Assembly (NCBI GenBank): GCA_903813345.2
Contig: CAIIXF020000002.1
Location: forward strand, 31,800,926-31,864,925
DNA length: 64,000 bases
Direction: 5' to 3'
Source of the DNA: Owenia fusiformis
Taxonomy: Eukaryota; Annelida; Polychaeta; Sabellida; Oweniidae
Below are positions 36,001 through 47,500 of the stretch, piece after piece. The notes beneath the pieces are model-generated. The model was not told the DNA's origin, made no database searches, and worked only from the letters and a program-made list of their open reading frames with translations. A program made the translations under genes and the position numbers. How positions within the stretch are numbered: the first letter of the stretch is position 1; each line of letters begins with the position of its first letter.

Positions 36001-38671
36001 CGTGCTTCGGCTGTCAGTGGAGCCTATGACCAGTTACAAAGTAAGAATATGCAATATTGCAACATAGTCCCTTGACCATCAGTGGAGCCTATCACCATAA
36101 AAGGTCAATTCGTTTCTCCCATTCATATGTGGCGGTTCATAGTCCGGTGTTTTGTCCACGGGCCCAATCAGACCGCTCTGCTTCGTCACGTGACAAAATA
36201 TTGAAAATGTCTACTTGTATACGGACTGAATAAATATCGCATCATTGATTGCCCAAACGGTTTTGTGGCGTCTCACAAAACTCTGCGGGCAACTGCCAGG
36301 AGGAGCAATATTGAGAGTGAACTCAGCTGGGGTTTATTTACATAGTGGTCGGTCAAAAATCGGGCAGATTTATCAAGGTGAGGTAGGAACAATCGAAACC
36401 TTGTGAATCAAGATGCTTGTTTTGTTTTAGTGGAAGAACAGGTCACGTGGGAACCGATAGGGGACTTCCAAAGAGAAGCATCTGGTGGGTCGTTTAAGGT
36501 AGAAAACTCTGCCAATAAAGAAGAATATCCCCCCGGTAGAGTGGACGATTTATCAGTTGAAAGTATGTCACCAGAAAACAGGACCGTGACCTTGACCTGG
36601 ACAGCGCCTGGTCAAAATGCGTTCTCTGGAATAGGTAGGCAGAATCAATACTTACTGTACTAGCGATTGTTGCCAATGAGACACCTGATCGAACCCGTGT
36701 GCAATATGACTTGTATTTATGTTTTAAAATCATTGCATTGAGAGAATCAATCATTGTGATTTCAAATAAAACCGGAAAAATTAGTTGGATTGCTTATCAT
36801 ACCGTCTGTGTCACTGATGAGTTGATTAGTTGTGAGACAACCTGATCGAGGTCTTAAACAACCAAGGCTGTGAATTTATATCATCCCTATCCCCAGGAAA
36901 TAGCCATATATCACCCCCTTAGGTAAACATTTAGTCATGGTCATTACGTATACTTTGATTACCAATATTCTGAATGGAGAAGGGCTTCACTGACCTCCAG
37001 AAAGATGGCAACCACAAGTTCCATTTTGGGTCACTTATTAAAACCCGTTTGTGTTTGGTGATTTTTAAGAATTATCAAATTCGTCATTTTCTGAATACTT
37101 AAAACTGAGATTCAAACATTGACATACATGTACTTTGATATGCCATTCAATGAAAACGCCTGGCTCCCAAACTTGTGGACGGTATTGTGGCGCAGGCACT
37201 AGTAGTGATGTTCAAATTCTAAAGCACTTGTATGAATAAACGCAATGAGCACACAGGTCTCGAACTCAGGGTATCGGCGACAGCGCCTATCTTAACGTGT
37301 TCAGAACTCTAGACCGCTCGGCTTTAATTTTTAGTTAATCAAAAAATGAAGCATAAATTGAACTAATGCTCGGACTGCGATAGTCGTGTAATTATTGTTT
37401 CGTCTGTAGTGGATGGATTTGAAATATTCGTGCATCACAAAATGGAGGCCCTTGTTGCCAATCATCGCCATGGTTACGTGGTGCATGAGTCAGACCTGGT
37501 AAATGGATCACTAGAACCTCTGCCAGCATACAGCACGCACAGAATTGTGATCAGACTACCAAAGTTTGGCGCTGAAAACGAGACGTCCTACAGTTTCGTG
37601 ATGTGGTCTTGGGATGAACTAGACATTCATAGCGACCTGTCTAATTACGTCATGGCTAATCTACTTGAGGAGGAAGAGGACCCGGATGAAACCGATCTCC
37701 CGGATGATATTGAAATACAGGTAAAAATAGGCAAGCATTTGATAAAACAAAGGTGTGATTCCCATATTACACGTATTGTATTTTGATTGAACAGAATCAT
37801 TATAAAGTACAAAAAGGTTGAATCGAATGCTTTGGTCCATCACTTTAAAACTCGTTTCAATACGTTAGGATGCATTTTCTTCCCGTCCCTCTTTGAAACA
37901 TGACATAACCTGGAAATTAGATGCGCCTGCGTGTATTGTTAGTGCAAGGCTGAGACATACTTTTGTGACAATTGGTTCAACCAATTGGATGGTTACAAGA
38001 TTATTAATAATATGAATTGAATATACGTATTGATCATTTGTTTGTTTGTTTTTAGCCGGTTACGGACGATGATTTCAAGATACCACAAGGACCGGGAGGT
38101 GACAATGGCCTCGGGCTTTACATTGGTATCCCTGCTGGAATAGTCGCATCCGTCATATTGATCATTGGCGTTATATATATCCTGATATTACGAAGCAAAA
38201 GGTAAACCATGTAGCAGGACATACACCAGACATCATAAAAGAATTACTGTAACATTATAATTATAAAATTACTGTAACATTACATTATATGATAACTGAC
38301 AGTCAACCAATATTTGAAAAATTTCAATTTAGTTTTTTTTCTAAAATCGAGGAGATCAATGGTGAAACTAGACAACAGTCCATTTACACTAGCAACGTGT
38401 ATATTCATCAGAAGAGCACATGATAAAGTGTATTGAATTTGAAAACTTTTAACGTTGCAGGAAAGAGAAAGGTGAAAAATCCACATCGAGCTTATCTGCA
38501 GCGGAGAATGCCATGTGGCAAAGGGCAGTCAACAGACCGGCTTTTGTCACTAACCCAGGATACGCCATTAACTCTAAACCATTGGATCGAAATCGAAAAC
38601 CATCAGAATGTGATACGCATGAGTATTCCACGCCTTACGACATCGCCACGCTGTATGAGAAAGTGGCATAA
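30065..38671 (+). CDS. CLCA-family protein, copy 1 (one frame disruption)
   Basis: Sixteen exons: 30065-30220, 30497-30788, 31043-31186, 31809-31945, 32634-32890, 33169-33399, 33745-33928, 34022-34131, 34233-34367, 35052-35162, 35405-35669, 35879-36040, 36431-36634, 37410-37720, 38056-38201 and 38461-38671. The protein has a signal peptide, the CLCA N-terminal domain, the zinc metallohydrolase motif HEFAHLRYGIFDEYG, a VWA domain with MIDAS DKSGSM, a fibronectin type III domain, a TM helix (IPAGIVASVILIIGVIYILI) and a cytoplasmic tail. In this family the metallohydrolase performs self-cleavage and the VWA domain modulates calcium-activated chloride channels. Exon 5 is 257 nt rather than a multiple of three. 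Against copy 2, one C appears to be lost at 32800-32802 (AGCCTGAC versus AGCCCAGAC), which puts the VWA domain out of frame. Everything else is open, so this is a sequencing error, a null allele or a very young pseudogene. Confidence 0.88.
31358..31515. repeat. 23-bp minisatellite, seven copies
   Basis: Seven units of ATTGAACATGGGTATGAATG plus three bases, in intron 3 of CLCA copy 1. It is a simple tandem array without spacers. Confidence 0.95.
37240..37326 (-). repeat. tRNA-derived SINE head or tRNA relic
   Basis: On the minus strand GCCGAGCGGTCTAGAG resembles a Leu/Ser-type tRNA A box, and GAGTTCGAGACC about 40 bp later resembles a B box. The intervening arms do not give a clean cloverleaf, so this is more likely the head of a SINE in CLCA copy 1 intron 13 than a working tRNA gene. 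The tail may continue toward lower coordinates. Confidence 0.5.
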
Positions 38672-39886
38672 CATCATTGAAGCAGACAATGGATATTTGC
38701 TTTTTATTATAAGATATACATATACTGTTTTGCATGAGCATTTGTCATCCCCTTATCTTCATCATTATCAAAGAGTGCTCAATGCTGTTGATCGAGAACA
38801 GTGCTGTGCATGTGTTCTAAAAATCCAACACAGCACTGTTTCGGAAATGATGTACAGCATTGAACAGACAGTTTGGTAAACACCGCTGTGCAGTGCTGCT
38901 TGGAATTGTCATCGCATGCTTTCATTTTTATCCAGGAATAACATATTGACTGTTGAGGAGCAAATATGTGACTATTAGGAGTGGATGGGTGGATGAGTGT
39001 TATATTAATTTTCCAAGAAATAAACAATCTGCATATGGCAGAAAGTGGATCACTATTTTACAAATAATGTGATGTGAAATGGAACTATATATATATTGTA
39101 GAGGCATAAGCTTACACATGAGATTCGTATTTTACATATTAAATGAATTAATAAATATAGTATAATGTATACGTATAGTTAGATTTACTTAAATGTAAAG
39201 CGGAAGTTATTTTCAGAAAAATCAAAGATTTCAAAATGTCAATTTTTTAGTTATTAGTTAACTCGGTGTAACTTAACTTGTTACAACGTAACATATCATT
39301 TCCTTCTTCGAATCGATTGCGTAAAAATAATATATGATGTTATATAATTCGCTCTGTCATCACTAAACAATACATCTAAAGTACCTCTGAAATAATTTAA
39401 ATTAAGTGACTTTTAATTAAGGCCAATGAGTAAATATTTAAAGGTATTATACTACAGAACCAGAAGTAGGTTATTTTGTTTGAAATTATTTCTGGTAAAA
39501 CGTTCAGATTCGTATGATAATTAAACTAAAAACTAAAACTAACTAAAATTAAATACTGCGTGTCGCGATATTCAGGTCATCCAATTAGAACGAACAGCAT
39601 TCGTTTCGAGGACTCTTTTTTATGATGTTTTCATCATCACATAACTTACATGCTCTTTGCCCCATTGTGAAAATGACACTCACACCAACCCACAACAATT
39701 AAGTACGACTTTATAATCTTATTCATAGATAATGAGATCAGATCTAGAACTGCCCACCAATTTCTAAACCTTTTTGTCATATCACACGATTCAGATTAAA
39801 TTTATGTCTTCTTCGAAACGTTATGTTCAAAGTGTGAAAGTAACGTGCAGTATTTGATCGGTACGTGTTCACTCATAGATCATATC
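38672..39886. other. 3' flank of CLCA copy 1 and former promoter side of copy 2
   Basis: No gene is seen. A possible polyadenylation signal AATAAA lies at 39019-39024. An 83-nt hairpin lies at 38780-38862. Before the LTR element inserted, this interval would have adjoined the start of CLCA copy 2 directly. Confidence 0.5.
38780..38862 (+). other. 83-nt hairpin in the CLCA copy 1 3' UTR
   Basis: An outer 9-bp stem (CAATGCTGT with ACAGCATTG) and an inner 12-bp stem (AACAGTGCTGTG with CACAGCACTGTT) are separated by unpaired segments, with a loop of about 20 nt. The size resembles a pre-miRNA, but the large internal loop is a poor fit. It may be a structured UTR element or a MITE relic. Confidence 0.4.
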
Positions 39887-39891
39887 GGCCT

Positions 39892-40082
39892 TATAAGGAT
39901 CTATAAAGTTCTATCAGAACTACTCTAAATATCACGTAAAGACAAGATTAAGAATCTTCTTTATATCAAAACATTTACATGCTTTATTGACTTGAACTCA
40001 GAGTTGTACATTTTGGTAATCTCACATATACTAGTACTTTGAGACAAACAGTTTTGGTAGTAAGTTAGCATATATTATGACA
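39892..40082 (-). repeat. Second LTR (3' LTR)
   Basis: 191 bp matching 44299-44489 at every position compared by eye. Followed inward by the purine-rich tract. Confidence 0.93.
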
Positions 40083-40349
40083 TCTCCCCTTAAGATTACA
40101 AAATGTATTGTATATGTAAAAAAGTCACTAAAGTATTTATGAAGTTATTTCTAATACATAAAGTTATTTCTATGAACTTTCTTTTGGTACTTTAGTATCA
40201 CTTTAAATGTTTATGTACTTTAGTATCACTTTAAATGTTTATGTCCCTAATCTCTGTAACGTACTGGTTTATTCACAACAGTTCCAGTTTGTGACCTAGT
40301 TTGCATTCTACCACTAGGTTGAACATCATCAGGTTGTGGATTAGGTTGT

Positions 40350-43300
40350 TCAATAGACAATGGGTGCAGTTACAGCTTGATCACTGGGTAATATGTGATC
40401 TTGAACAGATGTATCAGAACTAATGGCTCCATTAGCCTGAATGGGAGTTGTGGTTTCATCTAATGGTTGACTAAAGTCAGGAACCTTCAAAATATGACTG
40501 CGATTTCGCCTATATATCCCATTACCTGTGTCTACAATGTAAGATCTTGGACTTTCATGTGAACATTTCACTTTCCCTTTAACATTCCAACCCTTTTCCC
40601 CCTCCCGTTTTAACAGGACATTTTGACCCGGTGTAAGATCAGTCAATGGTTGCACACCATGGCGCCTGTCAAAGTAATGTTTGTGGGAGCTTTTGGCTTT
40701 CTCATCATTCATTTTGACAACTTTCAAGTCTGGCCATTTGGGTTTTAGGTTGGTAGCCAAAGTAGGTATGGTTGATTTGATTTTTCTCCCCATCAGTAAC
40801 TCAGCAGGAGAAACTTGAGTAGATGCATGGGGTGTTGATCTATATGACAGTAAAGCTAAGCATGGATCATCTTGGTGAAGGAAGCGTTTCAATACTTGGA
40901 CTCCCCTCTCTACTTGACCATTACTTTGCGCAAAATTTGGACTAGAAGTCACATGGTTGAAATTGTATTTACGGGCGAACTCAGCAAATTCCGCACTTTT
41001 GAATTGTGGACCATTATCTGAGTTTAAAGTGTCGCAAATACCAAATCGCGCAAAAATAGCTTTAAGCTTGTCAATCACTGTCTTTGTAGTTGTATTCTTT
41101 TCTAATCTTGCAACTTCCGGAAATCTCGAAAAATAGTCTACTACCACGAGCCAATGCTTACCTTTGTATTCACATAAATCTGCTGCAATTTGACTCCACG
41201 GACGATCCGGTAGTTTTGTCGGGATTAATGGTTCTTTTCTCTGTGCATTCCGGTAGGTCGCACAATGCGTACATTTATTTACCATATCTCGAATCTCACC
41301 GCTCATCCCAGGCCAATACACTGAACCGCTAGCACGCGCACGACATTTATTAATTCCCAAGTGTCCATGATGGATACGCTCAAGAATCTCAGCACGTAAA
41401 CTACTCGGAACTACGATTCGTGTACCGTGTAATATGAGATCATTTTGTATGCTAAGCATTCCACGCTCCGAAAAGTATGGTTTTAAATCAGGTGGCACTG
41501 ATTTTACGCTGTCAGGCCAACCTTTCATGATTATATCTCGCAAACGGATTAAATCCGAATCTGTTCTGGATGCAGTTTTTATCAATTCAATCAGATAATC
41601 TGCAATTGGACGATTATTCTCAATCGCTTCAACATGTTGTTCAATCTCGTTCTGTTTCTCGATAACATCACAATCGTATGGCAATGGATCACGACTTAGA
41701 GTATCCGCAACGACCATATCTCTACCAGGCACATATGTTGCTTTTACATTGAACCGCATAAGTCGCATCAATAAACGTTGTGTTCTGATTGGTACCTGAT
41801 CAATGTCTTTTGTGTTAATCAGTGGAATCAATGGTTTGTGATCAGTGAGTAGTTCATAATCTAAACCAATGAGATATCGTGAAAATTTCTCTGAACTCCA
41901 CACTGCCGCTAAGCACTCTTTCTCTATCATGGCATATCGTTTCTCGGTTTCTGACAATGAACGTGATGCATATGAAACAGGTTTCAAAATACTGCCATGT
42001 TTTTGCCATAAACATCCACCGATACCGTAGCTACTTGCATCTGCGCTCAGAATAGTCTCTTTCTGTGGATCATAAAATGCTAGAACCGGTGCGTTACTTA
42101 CCAGTGCTTTGACATCATCAAAAGCTTTCTGCTGCATTGTGTCCCACGTAAACACTGTGTCTTTTTTCAATAGACTGTACATCGGGGCTGCAACTGTAGA
42201 CATCTTTGGAATGAATCTTCCAAGAAAATTGATCGATCCAAGCACACGTTTCAATTCTGTCTGATTAGTAGGTGGTTTCAATTCTTGAATAGCACGTACT
42301 TTCTCCGCTGATGGACTTATCCCATCTTTTGAAATGGTAAAACCCATGAAACTTACCTTGCTCTGAGAAAACTTGCATTTCGCTTTGTTTAGTTTGATTC
42401 CGGCTGTCCTAATCTTCTCTAAAACCGCTGACAACCGTCGATCATGTTCCGCAGTATCTTTACCATGAACAATTAGATTATCGATAAATATCTCTACACC
42501 ATCAAGACCTTCGAACGTTTCCATCATGATTCTTTGGTATAACTCGCTTGCAAAATTCAGACCGAAAGGAACTCGATTGAATTTGAATCGACCAAAAGGC
42601 GATATGAACGTTGTGAGTAACGAACTTTCATGTTCAAGGGTTAGACCCCAGAAACTACTTGAAGCATCGAGCACGGAAAACACTGTAGAATTTTTCATTT
42701 TATGTACCAAGTCTTCAGTTGACGGAAGCATAAATTTCTCGCGCTTTATGTTTTTATTCAACTGGCGAAGATCTACACAAATTCTTGGCTCTGGATCATT
42801 GCGTTTTTCAACCGCGACCATTGGCGCACACCAATCGGTAGGTTCTGTAACACGCGAAATAACACCTTGCTTCACCATTTTCTCCAGTTTAGCTTTAACT
42901 CTAGGCATAAGGGGTAGACTAACACGTCTAGAAACTGGTATGCAATATGGGGTAGCATCATCTTTGAGCTTAATCTTGATTGGCTGATATTTGATTTTAC
43001 CAACATCTCCAAAAATATCAGGATCATTGACTCGATCTTTCACCTTAGATTCAAGTTTAGGTACTCGTAATTCATGAATACGCTTGATAAGACCCATCCC
43101 TGTGGCACACCCTCTTGACAGGAGATTTGAACCCTTGGGATTATCTACGACATGAATACTTGTTTTGAAAACCTTCCCTTGATATTCAATCTTGGCCTTA
43201 AATTGACCCAAACTCTTGATTCTACCTCCCAGACTATTAAGTTTGGACTTAGATGAAACCAGGGGTGGTTTTGACTGAAATTTCTGATAAGTGGAAGAGT

Positions 43301-44270
43301 TAATTACAGACACGTCTGCACCACTGTCAAGTTTGAACTTAATACCCTCCCCACATACCTTCAGTTCTTGGTACCATGGAGGTTCATTATCGTTGGTAAT
43401 CATCTCATCCAAATCGATCACAACTTCCTCAAGAAAATCTGTAGCCTGAGCCTCATATATTTCACCGAGATACGAATCACCATCTGTCGAATCACAATCT
43501 TCAACATTATGGGCACTATGTGTCGATTTTGACAACAATTTACGGCAAGCACGTTTGTAGTGTCCTTTGGATTTACAATATCGGCAAGTCTCGTTATGGG
43601 CTGGACATTTGCCCTTGTCATGTTGTAGCAGACATTTGCCACACTTTATATTATCCTGTGAACTCGATTTACTTTGACTGTAGCGTCCTTTGACACGATA
43701 ATTGTTTTTCTTAACAGCGTCCACTGAAATCGAAGGCGACCCTTCATTTGAGGTAATGACTGATTCCCTCAGTCGTGCCATCTCAATTACTTTCGCCAAA
43801 GTGAGTTTCGTATAGTCCATAATCTTCAATTTGTCGGCAAGCTCTTTATTTTTCATTCCAACAATTAATTGGTGCATAATTTCTCGATCCTGGGCTGTTT
43901 TATCTCCAAATTGACAAACTTCACACTTGTCGTATAGTTCCCTCAAGAAATTATCAACACTACTGGTTTGAGCTAGGTTGTGAAACTGTCTTTGTTCCTC
44001 TATAATGTTTACCTTGGGTACAAAATACTGCTCAAATTTCTTGGAAATTGTCTCATATTTGTTTTTATCTTGGTCTTCAGAATACGTAAAAGTATTGTAA
44101 ATAGTCTCAGCCTTTGGGCCCATGACATATATCAAAGTGTCAATCTGATTAGATTCAGCTTCAGTTTTCAACTTACTAGCTGTCCTAAATCTCTCAAACC
44201 TGGAAATCCAATGTCTCCATAACTTGGGTTGAGTCACATCAAATTGCTCGGGTGGTTCCAATCTATACAT
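40350..44270 (-). CDS. Gag-pol polyprotein of the LTR element
   Basis: One continuous frame of about 1306 codons from the first internal ATG. Parts in order are: a Gag/capsid-like region, a zinc knuckle (CRYCKSKGHYKRAC), an aspartic protease (LDSGADVSVI), reverse transcriptase, RNase H (LSADASSYGIGG), an integrase zinc-binding region (HHGHLGINKC) and an integrase core with the NSDNGPQF signature. The order protease-RT-RNase H-integrase is that of Ty3/gypsy (Metaviridae). Gag and Pol share one frame. No envelope-like region is seen. The frame is described only as a component of a mobile element. Confidence 0.92.
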   Translation of the reverse strand: MYRLEPPEQFDVTQPKLWRHWISRFERFRTASKLKTEAESNQIDTLIYVMGPKAETIYNTFTYSEDQDKNKYETISKKFEQYFVPKVNIIEEQRQFHNLAQTSSVDNFLRELYDKCEVCQFGDKTAQDREIMHQLIVGMKNKELADKLKIMDYTKLTLAKVIEMARLRESVITSNEGSPSISVDAVKKNNYRVKGRYSQSKSSSQDNIKCGKCLLQHDKGKCPAHNETCRYCKSKGHYKRACRKLLSKSTHSAHNVEDCDSTDGDSYLGEIYEAQATDFLEEVVIDLDEMITNDNEPPWYQELKVCGEGIKFKLDSGADVSVINSSTYQKFQSKPPLVSSKSKLNSLGGRIKSLGQFKAKIEYQGKVFKTSIHVVDNPKGSNLLSRGCATGMGLIKRIHELRVPKLESKVKDRVNDPDIFGDVGKIKYQPIKIKLKDDATPYCIPVSRRVSLPLMPRVKAKLEKMVKQGVISRVTEPTDWCAPMVAVEKRNDPEPRICVDLRQLNKNIKREKFMLPSTEDLVHKMKNSTVFSVLDASSSFWGLTLEHESSLLTTFISPFGRFKFNRVPFGLNFASELYQRIMMETFEGLDGVEIFIDNLIVHGKDTAEHDRRLSAVLEKIRTAGIKLNKAKCKFSQSKVSFMGFTISKDGISPSAEKVRAIQELKPPTNQTELKRVLGSINFLGRFIPKMSTVAAPMYSLLKKDTVFTWDTMQQKAFDDVKALVSNAPVLAFYDPQKETILSADASSYGIGGCLWQKHGSILKPVSYASRSLSETEKRYAMIEKECLAAVWSSEKFSRYLIGLDYELLTDHKPLIPLINTKDIDQVPIRTQRLLMRLMRFNVKATYVPGRDMVVADTLSRDPLPYDCDVIEKQNEIEQHVEAIENNRPIADYLIELIKTASRTDSDLIRLRDIIMKGWPDSVKSVPPDLKPYFSERGMLSIQNDLILHGTRIVVPSSLRAEILERIHHGHLGINKCRARASGSVYWPGMSGEIRDMVNKCTHCATYRNAQRKEPLIPTKLPDRPWSQIAADLCEYKGKHWLVVVDYFSRFPEVARLEKNTTTKTVIDKLKAIFARFGICDTLNSDNGPQFKSAEFAEFARKYNFNHVTSSPNFAQSNGQVERGVQVLKRFLHQDDPCLALLSYRSTPHASTQVSPAELLMGRKIKSTIPTLATNLKPKWPDLKVVKMNDEKAKSSHKHYFDRRHGVQPLTDLTPGQNVLLKREGEKGWNVKGKVKCSHESPRSYIVDTGNGIYRRNRSHILKVPDFSQPLDETTTPIQANGAISSDTSVQDHILPSDQAVTAPIVY

Positions 44271-44298
44271 ATTTCCTTGTTCTATGAATCTGACACCA

Positions 44299-44489
44299 TA
44301 TAAGGATCTATAAAGTTCTATCAGAACTACTCTAAATATCACGTAAAGACAAGATTAAGAATCTTCTTTATATCAAAACATTTACATGCTTTATTGACTT
44401 GAACTCAGAGTTGTACATTTTGGTAATCTCACATATACTAGTACTTTGAGACAAACAGTTTTGGTAGTAAGTTAGCATATATTATGACA
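44299..44489 (-). repeat. LTR adjoining the CLCA copy 2 start
   Basis: This is the 5' LTR of the minus-strand element. Its outer edge lies 25 bp upstream of the CLCA copy 2 ATG. It contains an AATAAA on the element's sense strand. Its partner is at 39892-40082. Confidence 0.93.
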
Positions 44490-44514
44490 GGCCTAGTACT
44501 ACTCAAATATGTAA

Positions 44515-47500
44515 ATGAATAAGAGAATGGCTTACATACTGCCTGCTCTTCTTACTTTGACGATTTTCCATCCGACTTGGGCTTCTCTTGTTAAAATAGA
44601 GGAGAACGGATATACTGACGTCGTTGTTGCCATTAGCAGAGATGTCTCAGAGAACACAGAGATCATATCGCAGTTGAAGGTAAGCACATTCGTCAAAACG
44701 AAAGGAAAACGAGAATTAAGAAACAAATCAAGAAAAAACATGATATATACAAGAAGACTGGTTAGGAAAATCCACAATATCCCAGTTTGACATACATAAC
44801 ATACTCGTATACTTGATGTTAAGACCGACAGTAATATCGTTGGAGTAGCGATTTGGAAAGTGGATTTAACCCTACTATCACACCAAATTAGTTCTCACTA
44901 CGTTCTCGAAAACGGCCTTAAACTCTGCACGAACGGACTTGACGTACTAAGAACCCACTAAGAACCGTTTGGGATCTGTTTACAAACTTCATGAAACTAC
45001 TAGAACGAGTAGGTTCTCCCGCACTTACCCTACTATCACACCAAACTAGTTCTCACTACGTTCTCGAAAACGGGCTTCAACTATGTACGAACGGACTGGA
45101 CCTACTAAGAACCGTTTGGGATCTATTTACAAACTTCATCGAACGTACACGAACGGGTAGGTCCTCTAGAACTTAGACAATGCTCAAAATGTACTCGTGG
45201 TCGTCACGTTCGTACTAACGACGAGCTGGACGTACTACGAACGGAACCGTCGTACTTCAATCCTACTAGGGACGTTTTAACAACGAGTTGAACTGTCTGA
45301 GGACGTGTTGAGAACGAGGTAGAACTAATTGCAAACGGGTTTAAACTGATTAAGAACGTATTTAACACTGCTTATGAACGAGTTAGCAAAAATATAGCTA
45401 TCACACCAAACAAGTTGCCACTGCGTTCTTCAAAACTGGTTTGAAACTGTGTGCGAATGGAATGAACGTAGCTGCAACTTTCTAAGGTCTATTTACGAAC
45501 TTTATGAACGTTCTCAGACGGGAATGTGATTTTAGAATTTTGAATCGATTCAAAGTTCGATGGCGACCATGCCGTTCTGTAATCAGGTCATGTTGACCTT
45601 CTAGACTAAGGGACGCGTTCTACGACGTTGTACACCGACGTGGTGCGACCTGAACGAACTGCGAACGAGATGGACGTATTGAAGACTGTTTAAGGACGAA
45701 GAAGCTAATTATTTCGGACATATTTCCCGACCACAGCCAGATTGAGCCCGTTTTACGACGTTTTCGTAGGACTGGCAAGAACGGGTAAGAACTAGTTTGG
45801 TGTGATAGGGGGGTTAGAGTATGCTCAAAATTTTCTGGTGATCGTCAAAACGTTGCCGAATCGGTTTTAAACTGTGTGCGAACTGAATGAACGTAGCTAC
45901 AACGTTCTACGGTCTGTTTACGAACTTCATGGACTTTCCCGGACGGGGTATGTGATTTAGAATTTTGAATCGATTCAAAATTCGATGGCGACCATACCGT
46001 TCTGTAATCAGGTCATGACGACCTTCTAGACTAAGGGACGGTTCATACTACGTTGCACACCGACATGATGCGACCTGAACGAACTGCGAATGAGATGGAC
46101 GTATTGAAGACTTTTTATGAACGAAGTAGCTAATTATTTTAGACATATATCCCGACCGCAGCCAGATTGAGCCCGTTTTACGACATTTTCGTAGGACTGG
46201 CAAGAACGGGTAAGAACTAGTTTGGTGTGATAGGGGGGTAACACTTTAAGAGGAAATCTCAACTTGAATAGCTAAGTTCAAAGCCTTCGGTCTTGGTAAG
46301 CTGTTTAAATGTGTAGATCTGATCTGGAACATGAAGTTCTAATTTCATTTCAGCAAATGTTCAGCGATGCGTCTCCATATCTTTATAATGCAACCAGAAA
46401 GCGTGCATATCTTAAAAGAATCAGTATTCTGGTTCCAGACACATGGAGTGACAAAAAGGAATATCAAAATGCAAATCTAGAAACCTTTGAAAATGCAGAC
46501 TTTAGGGTTGATATGGGAAATCCATACAACAACCCGTATACCAGACAACTTGGCCATTGTGGTGAACCCGCAAGCTATTGTCATCTGACCCCTGATTATG
46601 TTTTAGATACGCACAATGACCGGCAAACAAGATGGGGTCCACCAGGTATTTATTTTTTATTCATATTGGAATGTTAATGTTATTTGTAGTTTTTTACATC
46701 TATAGAATATCTGATTAAGCTTATACAAACATATAAGATTGTTTTCTGACGTCATGTACAATCAAATAAACAAGCTCAAAAGTTGTCCAACACATATGAC
46801 ACATTACAATTTCAGGGCTCGTAATTGTCCATGAGTTTTCACACTTACGTTATGGCGTGTTCGACGAGTATGGTATTGCGAACAGTAACGTCACTCCGCT
46901 GTTTTACATTGGACAAAATGGCAAACCTGCATACACGGGATGCACGGATAAGATAAAAGGTAAAATACATTCCATAATTTCAATAATTTTTTTAATTGAT
47001 CTTTATCTCAGAAAATATGTGGTCATTGCATGATACATGGCAGAAACATAAACTACCAACAAATATTTGAAAAAGCTTAAAATGACCAACCTGTATTTGG
47101 AATATGGTTGCTATTGCGACTGTTGATTAAGTGCCCAGCGCACTTTCAATTTAAAATTATCGAAAATGTCAGACAATCATAAGATCTTAAAGGCTAACTT
47201 CCCGTATTTACTTAGCTTATGAACTTATTTTCTAAATGGTTTAGTTTATTTCGATCTAGTATACTAATTGTGATATATGGCTTATTGTGTATTAATTTTA
47301 CAAGAAGTTGTCAACGCAAGGCATTTCAACACAATTTTTGGAAACCAATATGAAACCCCACACTAGTTATCCTTACTTTTTTCATTTTATAGGTAAATTC
47401 AGAAATAAAGACACAAACAATCGTTGTAGGCGCACACCAACCGGTCTACCAGAGGCTGACTGTAGATTTATACCAGATCTCCATCAAACCACGAAGGCCT

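Larger units (their letters stand above)
39892..44489 (-). mobile_element. Ty3/gypsy-type LTR retrotransposon, looks whole
   Basis: A 4598-bp element read on the minus strand. Two 191-bp LTRs at 39892-40082 and 44299-44489 appear identical by eye and begin TGTCATA in the sense direction. The target duplication GGCCT lies at 39887-39891 and 44490-44494. A purine-rich tract (AAGGGGAGA) precedes the 3' LTR, and a TGGTGTCAGATTC primer-site-like sequence follows the 5' LTR. A single uninterrupted gag-pol frame fills the interior; I see no breaks. Matching LTRs and an exact target duplication indicate a very recent insertion. It lies between CLCA copies 1 and 2. Confidence 0.93.

Noticed and set aside
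37240-37326. A functional tRNA gene
   Set aside because: Only A-box-like and B-box-like words are present. Acceptor and anticodon stems do not pair convincingly, so a SINE or relic is more likely.
42526-42987. 153-codon plus-strand open frame
   Set aside because: It lies antisense to the pol frame of the LTR element and has no domain-like composition.
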